A stretch of DNA of 13,274 nucleotides from Paracoccaceae bacterium (GTDB taxonomy: Bacteria > Pseudomonadota > Alphaproteobacteria > Rhodobacterales > Rhodobacteraceae): contig SLKB01000085.1 of assembly GCA_007134805.1 (NCBI GenBank), forward strand, positions 1 through 13,274, given 5' to 3'. The position numbers and the translations under genes were made by a program. Below are positions 5,793 to 13,274 of this stretch, piece by piece (position 1 is the first letter of the stretch; every line of letters starts with the position of its first letter). Below the pieces are notes generated by a model. It was given only the letters and a program-made list of their open reading frames with translations. It had not been told where the DNA came from and did no database searches.

Positions 5793-6860
5793 ATGACCCC
5801 GTCCCGCGAAACTGTTCTTGAGGCCCTGCGCCGCGTCAGTCTGCCCGATGGGGGCGATCTGGTGTCGCGCGATCTGGTGCGCGCGCTGGTGGTCGAGGAG
5901 GGGGCCGTGCGCTTTGTCATTGAGGCAGAGGATGCCGCGGCCGCGCAGGAGCTGGGGCCCGTGCGCGCGGCCGCCGAAGCGGCGGTGACCGCGCTTGACG
6001 GGATCCGGCGGGTATCGGTCGCGCTGACCGCGCATGGCCCGGCCAAGCCCAAGGGGCCGGCGCCGGCGCTCAAGCTCGGGCGGCACCCGACCCCGCAGGA
6101 CGGCAAGCAGGCCGTGCCGGGGGTCAAGCACCTGATTGCCGTGGGCTCTGGCAAGGGAGGGGTGGGCAAGTCGACCGTGGCCTCGAACCTTGCAGTGGCG
6201 CTCGCGCGGCTTGGCGTGCGGGTGGGGCTGCTCGATGCCGATATCTACGGCCCGAGCCAGCCGCGCATGATGGGCGTGGACAAGCGCCCCGCCTCGCCCG
6301 ATGGCAAGCGGATCATCCCGCTGACGGCGCATGGGGTGACGATGATCTCGATCGGGCTGATGCTGAAGGCCGATGACGCCGTGATCTGGCGCGGCCCGAT
6401 GCTGATGGGGGCCTTGCAGCAATTGCTGACGCAGGTCGAATGGGGCACGCTCGATGTGCTGATCGTGGACATGCCGCCGGGCACGGGCGATATTCAACTG
6501 ACATTGTGCAGCAAGTTCGACGTGCGCGGCGCGATCGTCGTGTCGACCCCGCAGGATGTGGCGCTGCTGGATGCGCGCAAGGCGTTGCGGGCCTTTCAGA
6601 CGCTCAAGACGCCGATCCTGGGGCTGATCGAGAACATGTCGACCTTCATCTGCCCCAAATGCGGCCATGAAGAGCATATCTTCGGCGAGGGCGGCGTGCG
6701 CGCCGAGGCCACGAAGCAGGGCCTGCGCTTCCTTGGTGAATTGCCGCTGAGTATCGAGATGCGGCTTGCCGGTGATGGGGGCGTGCCGGTGGCCGCCACC
6801 GACAGCCCGGTGGCGCGCGCCTATCTGCGCATGGCCGAGAACCTGATGGCCCAGCTCTGA
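5793..6860 (+). CDS. mrp: Mrp/ApbC iron-sulfur cluster carrier ATPase
   Basis: The protein (355 residues) is a cytoplasmic P-loop NTPase of the Mrp/NBP35 family that binds a [4Fe-4S] cluster between two subunits and passes it to apo-proteins. Residues 1-80 are a MIP18/DUF59-type domain, followed by a proline/lysine-rich linker. The deviant Walker A is SGKGGVGKST with Lys121 and Lys126; then come LLDADIYGPSQPRM, Walker B-like VDMPPGTGD, and the cluster-binding CPKC at Cys287 and Cys290. I start it at ATG 5793, with GAGGAG six nt upstream; an in-frame extension to 5742 adds 17 residues that do not fit the family. It appears monocistronic, since a terminator follows and the next gene is more than 600 nt away. 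Confidence 0.95.
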   Translation: MTPSRETVLEALRRVSLPDGGDLVSRDLVRALVVEEGAVRFVIEAEDAAAAQELGPVRAAAEAAVTALDGIRRVSVALTAHGPAKPKGPAPALKLGRHPTPQDGKQAVPGVKHLIAVGSGKGGVGKSTVASNLAVALARLGVRVGLLDADIYGPSQPRMMGVDKRPASPDGKRIIPLTAHGVTMISIGLMLKADDAVIWRGPMLMGALQQLLTQVEWGTLDVLIVDMPPGTGDIQLTLCSKFDVRGAIVVSTPQDVALLDARKALRAFQTLKTPILGLIENMSTFICPKCGHEEHIFGEGGVRAEATKQGLRFLGELPLSIEMRLAGDGGVPVAATDSPVARAYLRMAENLMAQL

Positions 6861-6918
6861 GGCGCCGGTCCTTTCGGGGATTGGCGGGACGGATTGGCGG
6901 GTCACAGTGCTGTCACAG

Positions 6919-6942
6919 GCGAATCACTGCCGTGTGATTCGC
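6919..6942. repeat. Perfect 9-bp inverted repeat after mrp
   Basis: GCGAATCAC (6919-6927) and GTGATTCGC (6934-6942) flank a 6-nt loop. No T-tract follows directly, so it could be an RNA 3'-end stabiliser, part of the mrp terminator, or a binding site. Just before it, GGATTGGCGGG occurs twice 13 nt apart (6878 and 6891), and GTCACAG occurs at 6901 and 6912. Confidence 0.6.
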
Positions 6943-6950
6943 GGGTGAGC

Positions 6951-6971
6951 CCGGCGCGATGCCGGATTTTT
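6951..6971 (+). terminator. Putative mrp intrinsic terminator
   Basis: CCGGC (6951-6955), a 5-nt loop, GCCGG (6961-6965), then A and five T. The stem is short but all G-C. GGATTTTTCG recurs at 7015-7024 without a clear stem. Confidence 0.5.
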
Positions 6972-7121
6972 CGCCGAATAGCTGTGGCCTTTGGGCAACA
7001 AGATGGCGGGATCGGGATTTTTCGGGATTTCATGGGCGCGCCCGCCGGGATGCGGGGCGCAAGATTTTCACCGGATATCTGGGCGTTCTTTTTGCCTGAT
7101 CTACTTTATGTTGTGCTCAGA

Positions 7122-7151
7122 TTGAATTATCCACTGGCTCTTGTGGATAAT
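7122..7151 (+). promoter_or_regulatory. Putative promoter of the dcw leader/UpsM-like RNA
   Basis: TTGAAT (7122-7127), 18 nt, GATAAT (7146-7151) in an unusually AT-rich patch. This predicts a start near 7158. An alternative is TTGTGG (7141-7146), 17 nt, TAAGAC (7164-7169), with a start near 7176. Confidence 0.5.
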
Positions 7152-7152
7152 T
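7125..7152. promoter_or_regulatory. Inverted pair of DnaA-box-like sequences over the dcw promoter
   Basis: A perfect 10-bp inverted repeat, AATTATCCAC (7125-7134) and GTGGATAATT (7143-7152), with an 8-nt centre. The right arm contains a perfect DnaA box TTATCCACA on the minus strand (7150-7142); the left arm is an 8/9 match on the plus strand (7127-7135). It spans the putative spacer and -10 box, so a protein bound here would compete with RNA polymerase. Confidence 0.55.
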
Positions 7153-7157
7153 TTCAT

Positions 7158-7430
7158 AAAGGTTAAGACCCTCGCCCAGCAATTCCCGGAAATTTTGTCT
7201 TGTGACCCACAAAGTTCCATGGCATCCCGATATCAAGATGAACGGGCAGCAAGGGGCGCTCAAGACCCCAACGAGGCAGACAATTCATACAGGCACCCGC
7301 TTATCTTGAACATAAGAGATCCGGCGCGCTCGCCAGCAGCATCCCCCCCAAGGACGCGAGCGCCAACCGGGCACCCAGCGATGGGACAGTCGGCGGATCG
7401 AGCAGTAGCAGCAGCTCGGTCCGCCGTTTT
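7158..7430 (+). ncRNA. upsM: UpsM-like sRNA / long 5' leader of the dcw operon
   Basis: The stretch between the promoter and mraZ holds no protein gene I can support but has RNA structure. A stem-loop pairs 7326-7333 (GCGCTCGC) with 7356-7363 (GCGAGCGC) around a C-rich loop, with outer CCGG pairing at 7321-7324/7367-7370. A 13-bp terminator hairpin follows. In R. sphaeroides the dcw cluster is preceded by an unusually long leader giving the abundant sRNA UpsM by partial termination and stress-dependent cleavage. Position, leader length and terminal hairpin fit that model. The 5' end is an estimate from the predicted promoter; I could not compare primary sequence with UpsM. Confidence 0.6.
7391..7430 (+). 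terminator. Intrinsic terminator/attenuator in the mraZ leader
   Basis: CGGCGGATCGAGC (7391-7403) pairs with GCTCGGTCCGCCG (7414-7426) over 13 bp with a single U-G wobble and a 10-nt loop, followed by TTTT (7427-7430). It ends 51 nt before the mraZ start, so dcw transcripts from upstream must read through it. Confidence 0.75.
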
Positions 7431-7481
7431 CATTCCGGCACCTGACGGCAGGGCCGGGCGAGAGCAGAGGACCGCCGGGCC

Positions 7482-8003
7482 GTGGCACGCAGGTTCAGGA
7501 ACACCTACCACCAGAAGGTGGATGGCAAGGGCCGGGTCTCGGTCCCGGCCACGTTCCGGCGCGTGATCGAGGAGGGCGACCCGGACTGGACCGACGGGCA
7601 GCGCCCCAGTTTCATCATCGTCGCCGGCCTGCCCACGCAGAAACGGCTCGATTGCTTCACCATCTCGGCGATGGAGGCGATCGAGGACCGGATCCTGATG
7701 ATGCAGCCCGGCTCGCGCGAGCGCAAGCTGATGGAGCTGACCTATCATTCCTATTCGCAAGAGGCGCAGATCGACGAGGACGGGCGGATCGTGCTGCCCC
7801 AGTCGCTGCGCGACAAGCTCGCGCTCGAACCCGACGAGAAGGCGCGCTTCATGGGGCGGATGGATCATTTCCAGATCTGGAAGGAAGACACGTTCGACGC
7901 GGTCTTCGCCGAGACGCAGGATGACCTGCTGGCCGATCTGGGCCCCGATTACGACCCGCGCATCCTGTTGCCGACGCCCCGCGCGGCGGAGGGCGGCCTG
8001 TGA
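7482..8003 (+). CDS. mraZ: MraZ, transcriptional regulator of the dcw cluster
   Basis: The 173-residue protein has two AbrB-like DNA-binding repeats, around [19 protein letters not shown] (9-27) and [19 protein letters not shown] (about 94-112), each with the DxxGR core. MraZ forms ring-shaped oligomers and represses or tunes its own dcw operon in bacteria studied. The GTG start at 7482 gives [18 protein letters not shown], the usual alphaproteobacterial beginning; AGAGGA is about 11 nt upstream, a rather long spacing. It is the first gene of the operon, downstream of the leader terminator. I looked for the TGGGN repeats bound by the E. coli protein and found no ordered set here. Confidence 0.95.
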   Translation: MARRFRNTYHQKVDGKGRVSVPATFRRVIEEGDPDWTDGQRPSFIIVAGLPTQKRLDCFTISAMEAIEDRILMMQPGSRERKLMELTYHSYSQEAQIDEDGRIVLPQSLRDKLALEPDEKARFMGRMDHFQIWKEDTFDAVFAETQDDLLADLGPDYDPRILLPTPRAAEGGL

Positions 8004-8986
8004 TGGTGGCGCGGCCGGCGCATGTGCCTGTGCTGCTCGGCGCGATACTTGCACGGCTGGCGCCGATTTCGGGCACCTGGGTCGATGGCACCTTCGGCGC
8101 GGGCGGGTATGCGCGCGGGCTGCTGGATGCGGGCGCGGCGCGCGTCATCGGCATCGACCGCGACCCCTTGGCGCTGGAGATGGCGCGGCCCTGGGCGGGC
8201 GACTATGCCGGGCGGCTGGAGCTGGTGGCGGGCAATTTCGCCGAGCTTGACGCCCTTGCGGGCGGGCCGGTCGACGGGGTGGTGCTGGATCTGGGCGTGT
8301 CCTCGATGCAGCTCGACCGCGCCGAGCGGGGGTTTTCCTTCACCCGCGACGGGCCGCTGGACATGCGGATGTCGCAATCAGGCCCCTCGGCGCGCGATCT
8401 GGTCAATGACGCCGAGGAAGGCGCGCTTGCCGATATCCTCTATCATTATGGCGAGGAGCGTGCGTCGCGCCGGATCGCGCGCGCGATCATCCGGGCGCGC
8501 GGCGAGGCCCCGATCGAGACGACCGCGCAGCTCGCCGAGATCGTCGCGTCCTGCCTGCCGCGCCCCAAGCCCGGGCAGAGCCACCCGGCGACGCGGTCCT
8601 TTCAGGGCCTGCGCATCGCCGTCAATGCCGAGTTCGAGGCGCTGGTGCGCGGGCTCGAGGCGGCCGAACGCGCGCTGCGCCCCGGGGGCAGGCTTGCGGT
8701 GGTGAGCTTTCATTCGCTCGAGGATCGGGTGGTCAAGCGGTTCCTCGCCGCGCGCGCGGGGCAGGGGGGGCCGGGCAATCGCCACGCGCCCGAGGCCCGC
8801 CCCGCGGCGCCGCGCTTTCGCCTGCTCGACAAGCGCGGCATCGCGCCCGATGCGGCCGAAATTGAGGCAAACCCGCGCGCGCGCTCGGCCCGGTTGCGGC
8901 TGGCCGCGCGGCTGGCGGCACCCGCTTCCCCTGTTGATCCGCAGGCGCTCGGCCTGCCCGAACTTGCCCTGACGTCCCTGAGGTAG
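8003..8986 (+). CDS. rsmH: RsmH (MraW), 16S rRNA m4C1402 methyltransferase
   Basis: The 327-residue SAM-dependent enzyme methylates N4 of C1402 in the decoding centre of 16S rRNA. Family motifs: HVPVLL (7-12), SAM-binding [14 protein letters not shown] (28-41), [21 protein letters not shown], the [14 protein letters not shown] segment, [15 protein letters not shown], and [15 protein letters not shown] near the C-terminus. The mraZ stop TGA and the rsmH ATG share one base at 8003; a GTG one codon earlier is possible but less likely. GGAGGG at 7989-7994 is the ribosome site. Position directly after mraZ is typical of the dcw cluster. Confidence 0.96.
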   Translation: MVARPAHVPVLLGAILARLAPISGTWVDGTFGAGGYARGLLDAGAARVIGIDRDPLALEMARPWAGDYAGRLELVAGNFAELDALAGGPVDGVVLDLGVSSMQLDRAERGFSFTRDGPLDMRMSQSGPSARDLVNDAEEGALADILYHYGEERASRRIARAIIRARGEAPIETTAQLAEIVASCLPRPKPGQSHPATRSFQGLRIAVNAEFEALVRGLEAAERALRPGGRLAVVSFHSLEDRVVKRFLAARAGQGGPGNRHAPEARPAAPRFRLLDKRGIAPDAAEIEANPRARSARLRLAARLAAPASPVDPQALGLPELALTSLR

Positions 8987-8990
8987 ACCC

Positions 8991-9371
8991 ATGCGAACGC
9001 TTCTTTTCCTGTGCACTGCCCTTTCGGTGATCGCGCTGGCCGCCTGGGCCTACCGCGAGAACCACCTCACGCGCCAGGCGATGAACGAGCAGCGCGCGCT
9101 GAATGTCGAGATCGCAAGCCTGACGGCGGCCTTGCGCATCCAGCGGGCGGAATGGGCCTATCTCAACCGCCCCGACCGGCTGCGCGAGCTGGTGGATCTC
9201 AATTTCGCGCGGCTCAAGTTGGTGCCGATCACGGGCGAGCATTTCGGCGAGATCGGGCAGGTCGCCTATCCGATGCCCGAGCCGCGCTCAGAGGTGGTCG
9301 ATGCGGTCGAGGTCTTCGGCACGTTCGAGCATCTGGCCGGCACCCTGCCCGAGCCGGAGGCGCTGCCATGA
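8991..9371 (+). CDS. ftsL: Cell-division protein FtsL
   Basis: The 126-residue bitopic membrane protein has one N-terminal transmembrane segment (about 3-20), then a periplasmic coiled coil (about 25-65) with QRAEWAYLNRPDRLRELV, characteristic of alphaproteobacterial FtsL. It joins FtsB and FtsQ and helps activate septal synthesis by FtsW-FtsI. The start ATG 8991 is 4 nt after the rsmH stop; its stop overlaps the ftsI start by 4 nt (ATGA), suggesting translational coupling. The acidic C-terminal tail is poorly conserved in the family. Confidence 0.92.
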   Translation: MRTLLFLCTALSVIALAAWAYRENHLTRQAMNEQRALNVEIASLTAALRIQRAEWAYLNRPDRLRELVDLNFARLKLVPITGEHFGEIGQVAYPMPEPRSEVVDAVEVFGTFEHLAGTLPEPEALP

Positions 9372-11146
9372 TCCGCACGCCGCTGCGCCCGCTCGCCTCG
9401 GTGCTCAAGGCCCGCGAGAGCGGCGAGAACCCCGATCTGATCGAGCGCGAGAACCGCCGCCTGCGGCTCGAGGCCGACCGCGACCGCGCCCGCGCGCGCG
9501 CCGAAACCCGGCTTCTGGCGCTGGCGCTGATCTTCATGAGCGCGTTTTTCGTGCTTGGCGCGCGCATGGCGCTGCTGGCCGCGACCGAGCCGCTGGAGAT
9601 GAGCCGCGGCTTTCAGGAAGATATCTCGAGCGCGCGCGCGGATATCGTCGATCGCAACGGGGTCGTGCTGGCGACCAACCTTGCCACTCACGCGCTTTAT
9701 GCCGAGACACGGCGGATGGTCGACCCTGCGCGCGCGGCGCGCAAGCTGGGCGAGATCTTTCCCGATATCGATGTCCCCCGTCTGGAAGCGCGCTTCACCG
9801 ACCCTGCGCGGCGCTTCATCTGGATCCGCACGCGGTTGTCGCCCGAGCAGCAGCAGGCGGTTCATGAGATCGGCGAGCCGGGGCTTCTGTTCGGCCCGCG
9901 CGAGATGCGGCTTTATCCCAATGGCCGGATGGCGGCGCATGTGCTGGGTGGGGCGAGTTTCGGCCAGCAGGGGGTGCGCGCGGCCGAGGTGATCGGGGTG
10001 GCGGGCGCGGAGCTGTATTTCGAGGAGCGCCTGCGCGACCCGACGCAGGTGGATGTGCCCTTGCACCTCGCGCTCGATCTGACCGTGCAGGCGACAGTGA
10101 CCGAAGTGCTCGAGGGTGGCAAGCGGATGCTCAACGCCCATGGCGCGACAGCCGTGCTGATGGATGTGCATACGGGCGAGGTGATCAGCCTTGTGTCGCT
10201 GCCCGATTTCGACCCCAATGCCCGCCCCGCCCCCCCGACCGAGGGCGAGCCTGCCGACAGCCCGCTCTTCAACCGTGCGGTGCAGGGTTATTACGAGCTT
10301 GGCTCGGTGATGAAGACATTCGCCGTGGCGCAGGGGATCGAGGCGGGCACGGTCACGCCGCAGACCATGATCGACACGCGCGGCCCGCTGACCTGGGGGC
10401 GGTTCCGGATCCGCGATTTCCGCAATTACGGCCCGGAACTGTCGGTCAAGGACGTGCTGGTGAAATCCTCGAATATCGGCACGGCGCGGATCATGCAGCC
10501 GATCGGGGCCGAGGCGCAGCAGGACTTCCTGCGCCGCTTCGGCCTGCTGGAGCCGATGCCGCTTGAAGTCTCGGAAGCTGCGCGCGCGCGGCCGCTTCTG
10601 CCCGCGCGCTGGTCGGATCTGTCGGTGATGACGATTTCCTACGGGCATGGCATGTCCACGAGCCCGCTGGCGCTGGCCGCGGGCTATGCAGCACTCGCCA
10701 ATGGCGGGCGCAAGGTGACGCCGACGCTGGTGAAACAGCAGGGCAGGCAGGTGGGCGAGCAGCTCGTCTCGCCGCGCACGGCGCGCGCGATGCAGCTGAT
10801 GCTGCACCAGACCGTGCAGGAGGGCACGGCGTCGTTTGCGCGCATCGACGGCTATCCGGTGGGCGGCAAGACGGGCTCTGCCGACAAGCCCGACGGGCGC
10901 GGCGGCTACAAGAAGGAGGCCGTGCTTGCGACCTTTGCCAGCGTCTTTCCCGCCCATGAGCCGCGCTATGTGCTGGTCGTCACGCTTGATGAGCCGGTCG
11001 ATACCACTGGCTCCGAGCCGCGGCGGACGGCGGGTTGGACCGCGGTGCCCGTCTCGGCCGAGATCACGCGCCGCGTGGCGCCGCTTCTGGGCCTGCGCCC
11101 GGTGCGGCTGTCGCAGGCCGATGCGGCATTTGAGCTCCGCCCCTGA
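9368..11146 (+). CDS. ftsI: FtsI (PBP3), septal peptidoglycan transpeptidase
   Basis: The class B penicillin-binding protein of 592 residues cross-links septal peptidoglycan in the divisome with FtsW. A charged cytoplasmic N-terminus is followed by a membrane anchor (about 49-68), the PBP dimerisation region, then the transpeptidase domain with active-site SVMK (Ser313, Lys316), SSN (367-369) and KTGS (501-504). The first motif sits in ELGSVMK rather than the textbook EPGSTxK. The start is ATG 9368 inside the ATGA overlap with ftsL; the reading frame stays open upstream to 9011 but that part overlaps ftsL and is not FtsI-like. Length is normal. Confidence 0.96.
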   Translation: MIRTPLRPLASVLKARESGENPDLIERENRRLRLEADRDRARARAETRLLALALIFMSAFFVLGARMALLAATEPLEMSRGFQEDISSARADIVDRNGVVLATNLATHALYAETRRMVDPARAARKLGEIFPDIDVPRLEARFTDPARRFIWIRTRLSPEQQQAVHEIGEPGLLFGPREMRLYPNGRMAAHVLGGASFGQQGVRAAEVIGVAGAELYFEERLRDPTQVDVPLHLALDLTVQATVTEVLEGGKRMLNAHGATAVLMDVHTGEVISLVSLPDFDPNARPAPPTEGEPADSPLFNRAVQGYYELGSVMKTFAVAQGIEAGTVTPQTMIDTRGPLTWGRFRIRDFRNYGPELSVKDVLVKSSNIGTARIMQPIGAEAQQDFLRRFGLLEPMPLEVSEAARARPLLPARWSDLSVMTISYGHGMSTSPLALAAGYAALANGGRKVTPTLVKQQGRQVGEQLVSPRTARAMQLMLHQTVQEGTASFARIDGYPVGGKTGSADKPDGRGGYKKEAVLATFASVFPAHEPRYVLVVTLDEPVDTTGSEPRRTAGWTAVPVSAEITRRVAPLLGLRPVRLSQADAAFELRP

Positions 11147-11156
11147 CACGAGGGCA

Positions 11157-11186
11157 TTGAACCGGAATCGCAAATCGGAGTAACAC
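11157..11186 (+). promoter_or_regulatory. Possible internal promoter before murE
   Basis: In the only real gap of the cluster (75 nt), TTGAAC (11157-11162), 18 nt and TAACAC (11181-11186) could form a weak promoter. The following AAAGGAG (11206-11212) is a strong ribosome site 9 nt from the murE GTG. Confidence 0.25.
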
Positions 11187-11221
11187 GCGACCACCCGGCC
11201 ACCGCAAAGGAGACCCCGCGC

Positions 11222-12706
11222 GTGCCTGATCTGCCCCCCCGTCCGCTCTCTGCCCTGGGCCTGTCGCCCAGCCGTGGGGGGAATGTGTCCGTGCACGGGC
11301 TGGCAACCGACAGCCGCGAGCTGCGCGAGGGGGGCTTGTTCGCGGCATTGCCGGGGACGCGCCTGCACGGGGCCGAATTCATCCCCTACGCGCAGCGGAT
11401 GGGTGCGGCGGCGATCCTGACCGACCGCGCGGGCGCCGAGATCGCGGCCGAGGCGCTGGCGGGCTGGGGCGGCACGCTGGTGCTCGCCGAGGAGCCGCGC
11501 GCGGCGCTGGCCTGCGCGGCCGCGCTGTGGTTCGGTGCCCAGCCCGAGGTGATCGTCGCAGTCACGGGCACCAATGGCAAGACGTCGGTGGCAAGCTTCA
11601 CCCGGCAGATCTGGGCGCTGCTGGGTCATGAGGCGGTCAATCTGGGCACGACCGGGGTGGAAGGGGCGTATTCCGCGCCGCTTGCGCATACCACGCCCGA
11701 TCCGATCACGCTGCACCGCCTGCTGGCCGAGATCGCGCAGGCCGGCGTCACTCATGTCGCGATGGAGGCATCCTCGCACGGGCTTGATCAGCGAAGGCTC
11801 GACGGGGTGCGGCTGCGCGCGGCGGCCTTCACCAATCTCAGCCAGGATCACCTCGATTACCATGCCAGCATGGCCGAATATGCGCGCGCGAAGCGGCAAT
11901 TATTCGACCGGATCCTGCCCGAGGAGGGGGTTGCGGTGATCAACATGGATGATCCCGAGGGCGCGCATGTCCTCGAGATCGCGGAACTGCGCGGGCAATC
12001 GACCCTGACCTACGGGCGCGGCCCCGATTGCGACCTGCGCATCGAGGCGCAGCGCTATGAGAGCGCGGGCCAGGTGCTGCGCTTTGCCTATGCGGGGCGC
12101 AGCTATCAGGAACACTTGCCGCTGATCGGAGGGTTCCAGGCGGAAAACGTGCTGGCATCCGTGGGGCTGGCGCTGGCCTGCGGCGCGGAGCCGGGCGAGG
12201 TGGCGATGCGGCTGTCGCGGCTCGAAGGGGTGCGCGGGCGGATGCAGCTTGCCGGCGCGCGCGCGAACGGGGCGCCGGTCTTTGTCGATTACGCGCATAC
12301 GCCCGCGGCGCTGGAAGCGGCGCTGCAGGCGCTGCGCCCGCATGTGATGGGCCGGCTTGTCGTGGTGTTCGGCGCGGGCGGAGACCGCGACCGCACCAAG
12401 CGCCCGTTGATGGGGCAGGCGGCGGCGCGGCATGCCGATATCGCCTATGTGACCGATGACAACCCGCGCTCAGAAGATCCTGGCGCGATCCGCGCGCAGA
12501 TCCTGGCGGCCTGCCCCGACGCGCATGAGGTGGGCGACCGCGCCGAGGCGATCCTGCGCGCGATCGATACGCTGGGGCCGGGCGACGCGCTACTGGTCGC
12601 CGGCAAGGGGCACGAATCGGGCCAGATCGTGGGCGACACGGTCTATCCCTTCGACGATGTCGAGCAGGCCTCGGTCGCGATCGCCGCGCTGGAGGCCCGC
12701 GCATGA
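11222..12706 (+). CDS. murE: MurE, UDP-MurNAc-tripeptide synthetase (meso-DAP adding)
   Basis: The 494-residue ATP-dependent Mur ligase adds the third amino acid to UDP-MurNAc-L-Ala-D-Glu in the cytoplasm. The N-terminal domain (VHGLATDSRELREGGLFAAL) binds the uridine nucleotide. The ATPase domain has TGTNGKTS with Lys120, TTPDP and the MEASSHGLDQRR segment; the C-terminal domain has DYAHTPAALEAAL and DDNPRSEDP (412-420). The DNPR motif (413-416) is the known signature for meso-diaminopimelate rather than lysine. The start is GTG 11222, supported by AAAGGAG nine nt upstream. Its stop overlaps the murF start by 4 nt. Confidence 0.96.
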   Translation: MPDLPPRPLSALGLSPSRGGNVSVHGLATDSRELREGGLFAALPGTRLHGAEFIPYAQRMGAAAILTDRAGAEIAAEALAGWGGTLVLAEEPRAALACAAALWFGAQPEVIVAVTGTNGKTSVASFTRQIWALLGHEAVNLGTTGVEGAYSAPLAHTTPDPITLHRLLAEIAQAGVTHVAMEASSHGLDQRRLDGVRLRAAAFTNLSQDHLDYHASMAEYARAKRQLFDRILPEEGVAVINMDDPEGAHVLEIAELRGQSTLTYGRGPDCDLRIEAQRYESAGQVLRFAYAGRSYQEHLPLIGGFQAENVLASVGLALACGAEPGEVAMRLSRLEGVRGRMQLAGARANGAPVFVDYAHTPAALEAALQALRPHVMGRLVVVFGAGGDRDRTKRPLMGQAAARHADIAYVTDDNPRSEDPGAIRAQILAACPDAHEVGDRAEAILRAIDTLGPGDALLVAGKGHESGQIVGDTVYPFDDVEQASVAIAALEARA

Positions 12707-13274
12707 GCCTCTGGCGCGCCCAGGATGCGGCAGACGCAACGGGCGGGCAGGCGACGCGCGACTGGCAGGCCACGGGCGTGTCGATCGACACGCGCAGCCT
12801 GACGCGCGGCGATCTGTTCATTGCGCTGAAAGATGTGCGCGACGGGCATGAATTCGTGGCGCAGGCGCTCGCGAAAGGGGCGGCGGCGGCGATGGTCTCG
12901 CATATCCCCGAGAATCTGGACCCGGACGCGCCCCTGCTGATCGTGCCCGATGTGATGGCGGGGCTGACGGCGCTGGGGGCGGCGGGCCGCGCGCGCGCGG
13001 CCGCGCAGGTGATCGCGGTGACAGGCTCGGCCGGCAAGACCTCGACCAAGGAGATGCTGCGCGAGATGCTGTCCAATTTCGGCCGCACCCATGCCGCCGA
13101 GGCGAGCTTCAACAACCACTGGGGGGTGCCGGTGACGCTTGCGCGGCTGGACCCGCAGGCCGATTTCGCCGTGATCGAGATCGGCATGAACCGCCCCGGC
13201 GAGATCGCGCCGCTCGCGCGGCTTGCCCGCCCGCATCTGGCGATGATCACGACGATCGCGCCCGCGCATCTCGA
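12703..13274 (+). CDS. murF: MurF, UDP-MurNAc-pentapeptide synthetase (C-terminus cut off)
   Basis: The first 190 residues are visible; the gene runs off the right edge (usual length 450-480). The N-terminal domain shows VSIDTRSLTRGDLFIAL, the nucleotide-binding region of MurF, and the ATPase P-loop TGSAGKTSTKEM with Lys112, where the TS/TTKE form is typical of MurF. Next come ASFNNHWGVPVTL and IEIGMNRPGEI, both conserved. MurF adds D-Ala-D-Ala to the tripeptide made by MurE, matching the gene order. The start ATG 12703 lies in an ATGA overlap with murE, suggesting coupling. Confidence 0.95.
   Translation, partial: MSLWRAQDAADATGGQATRDWQATGVSIDTRSLTRGDLFIALKDVRDGHEFVAQALAKGAAAAMVSHIPENLDPDAPLLIVPDVMAGLTALGAAGRARAAAQVIAVTGSAGKTSTKEMLREMLSNFGRTHAAEASFNNHWGVPVTLARLDPQADFAVIEIGMNRPGEIAPLARLARPHLAMITTIAPAHL

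Noticed and set aside
5640..6905. A 421-residue minus-strand open frame opposite mrp
   Set aside because: Antisense shadow of mrp with shadow-like composition and no family features.
6861..7481. MraZ-binding repeats (TGGGN at 10-bp spacing) upstream of mraZ
   Set aside because: Isolated TGGG and GTGGG occur, but not in the ordered direct-repeat spacing known from E. coli.
7141..7566. 141-residue plus-strand ORF across the mraZ leader
   Set aside because: It runs through the leader terminator and into mraZ in another frame, with no coding features.
9011..9367. N-terminal extension of FtsI by 119 residues
   Set aside because: It overlaps ftsL in another frame, is not FtsI-like, and ATG 9368 in an ATGA overlap is the natural start.
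9266..11899. An 877-residue open frame on the minus strand opposite ftsL, ftsI and murE
   Set aside because: It mirrors well-supported plus-strand genes, is rich in Arg/His/Gln as expected for the reverse of high-GC codons, and shows no recognisable domain.

Overview
The window looks like chromosomal DNA of a GC-rich alphaproteobacterium of the Rhodobacter/Paracoccaceae group. Evidence: strong G/C third-position bias; alphaproteobacterial-type MraZ and FtsL proteins; a GAAC-N7-GAAC LexA box; a BLUF protein that aligns without gaps to the key residues of Rhodobacter AppA; and a small DUF1127 gene followed by stem-loops with CCUCCUCCC loops, an arrangement known from Rhodobacter sphaeroides as ccaF1-CcsR. 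No transposase, phage gene, tRNA, rRNA or CRISPR array was seen.

Layout. (1) 1-1034, minus: an FMN-dependent alpha-hydroxy-acid dehydrogenase cut off by the window edge. It is divergent from a single-domain BLUF blue-light sensor (1197-1646). (2) 1723-4110: a UvrD/PcrA-type DNA helicase behind a LexA-type SOS box, ending towards a bidirectional terminator. (3) 4276-4804, minus: the DUF1127 RNA-binding-type protein CcaF1, followed 9 nt after its stop by six hairpins that all display CCUCCUCCC loops. They are spaced as three pairs, probably three CcsR sRNAs, and the last hairpin also forms an intrinsic terminator. (4) 5060-5485, minus: a HIT-family protein whose 3' end abuts a triple TTAA array with CtrA-like spacing. 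(5) 5793-6860: the Mrp/ApbC Fe-S cluster carrier ATPase. (6) 6861-7481: about 620 nt without a protein gene. It holds the mrp terminator, a promoter overlapped by an inverted pair of DnaA-box-like sequences, and a long structured leader ending in an intrinsic terminator, which matches the UpsM sRNA leader of R. sphaeroides. (7) 7482 to the end: the start of the dcw (division and cell wall) cluster, mraZ-rsmH-ftsL-ftsI-murE-murF, with the ORFs overlapping or nearly so except for a 75-nt gap before murE.

The two most notable parts are non-coding. One is the six-hairpin CcaF1-CcsR locus, whose loops copy the anti-Shine-Dalgarno sequence and could also pair with the ccaF1 leader. The other is the dcw control region, where a DnaA-box palindrome, a promoter, a long sRNA-like leader and a terminator are stacked in front of the septum and cell-wall genes. 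Both resemble systems described in R. sphaeroides. The number and pairing of hairpins, the leader complementarity, the DnaA-box overlap and the TTAA array are observations from this sequence that I have not seen tested.
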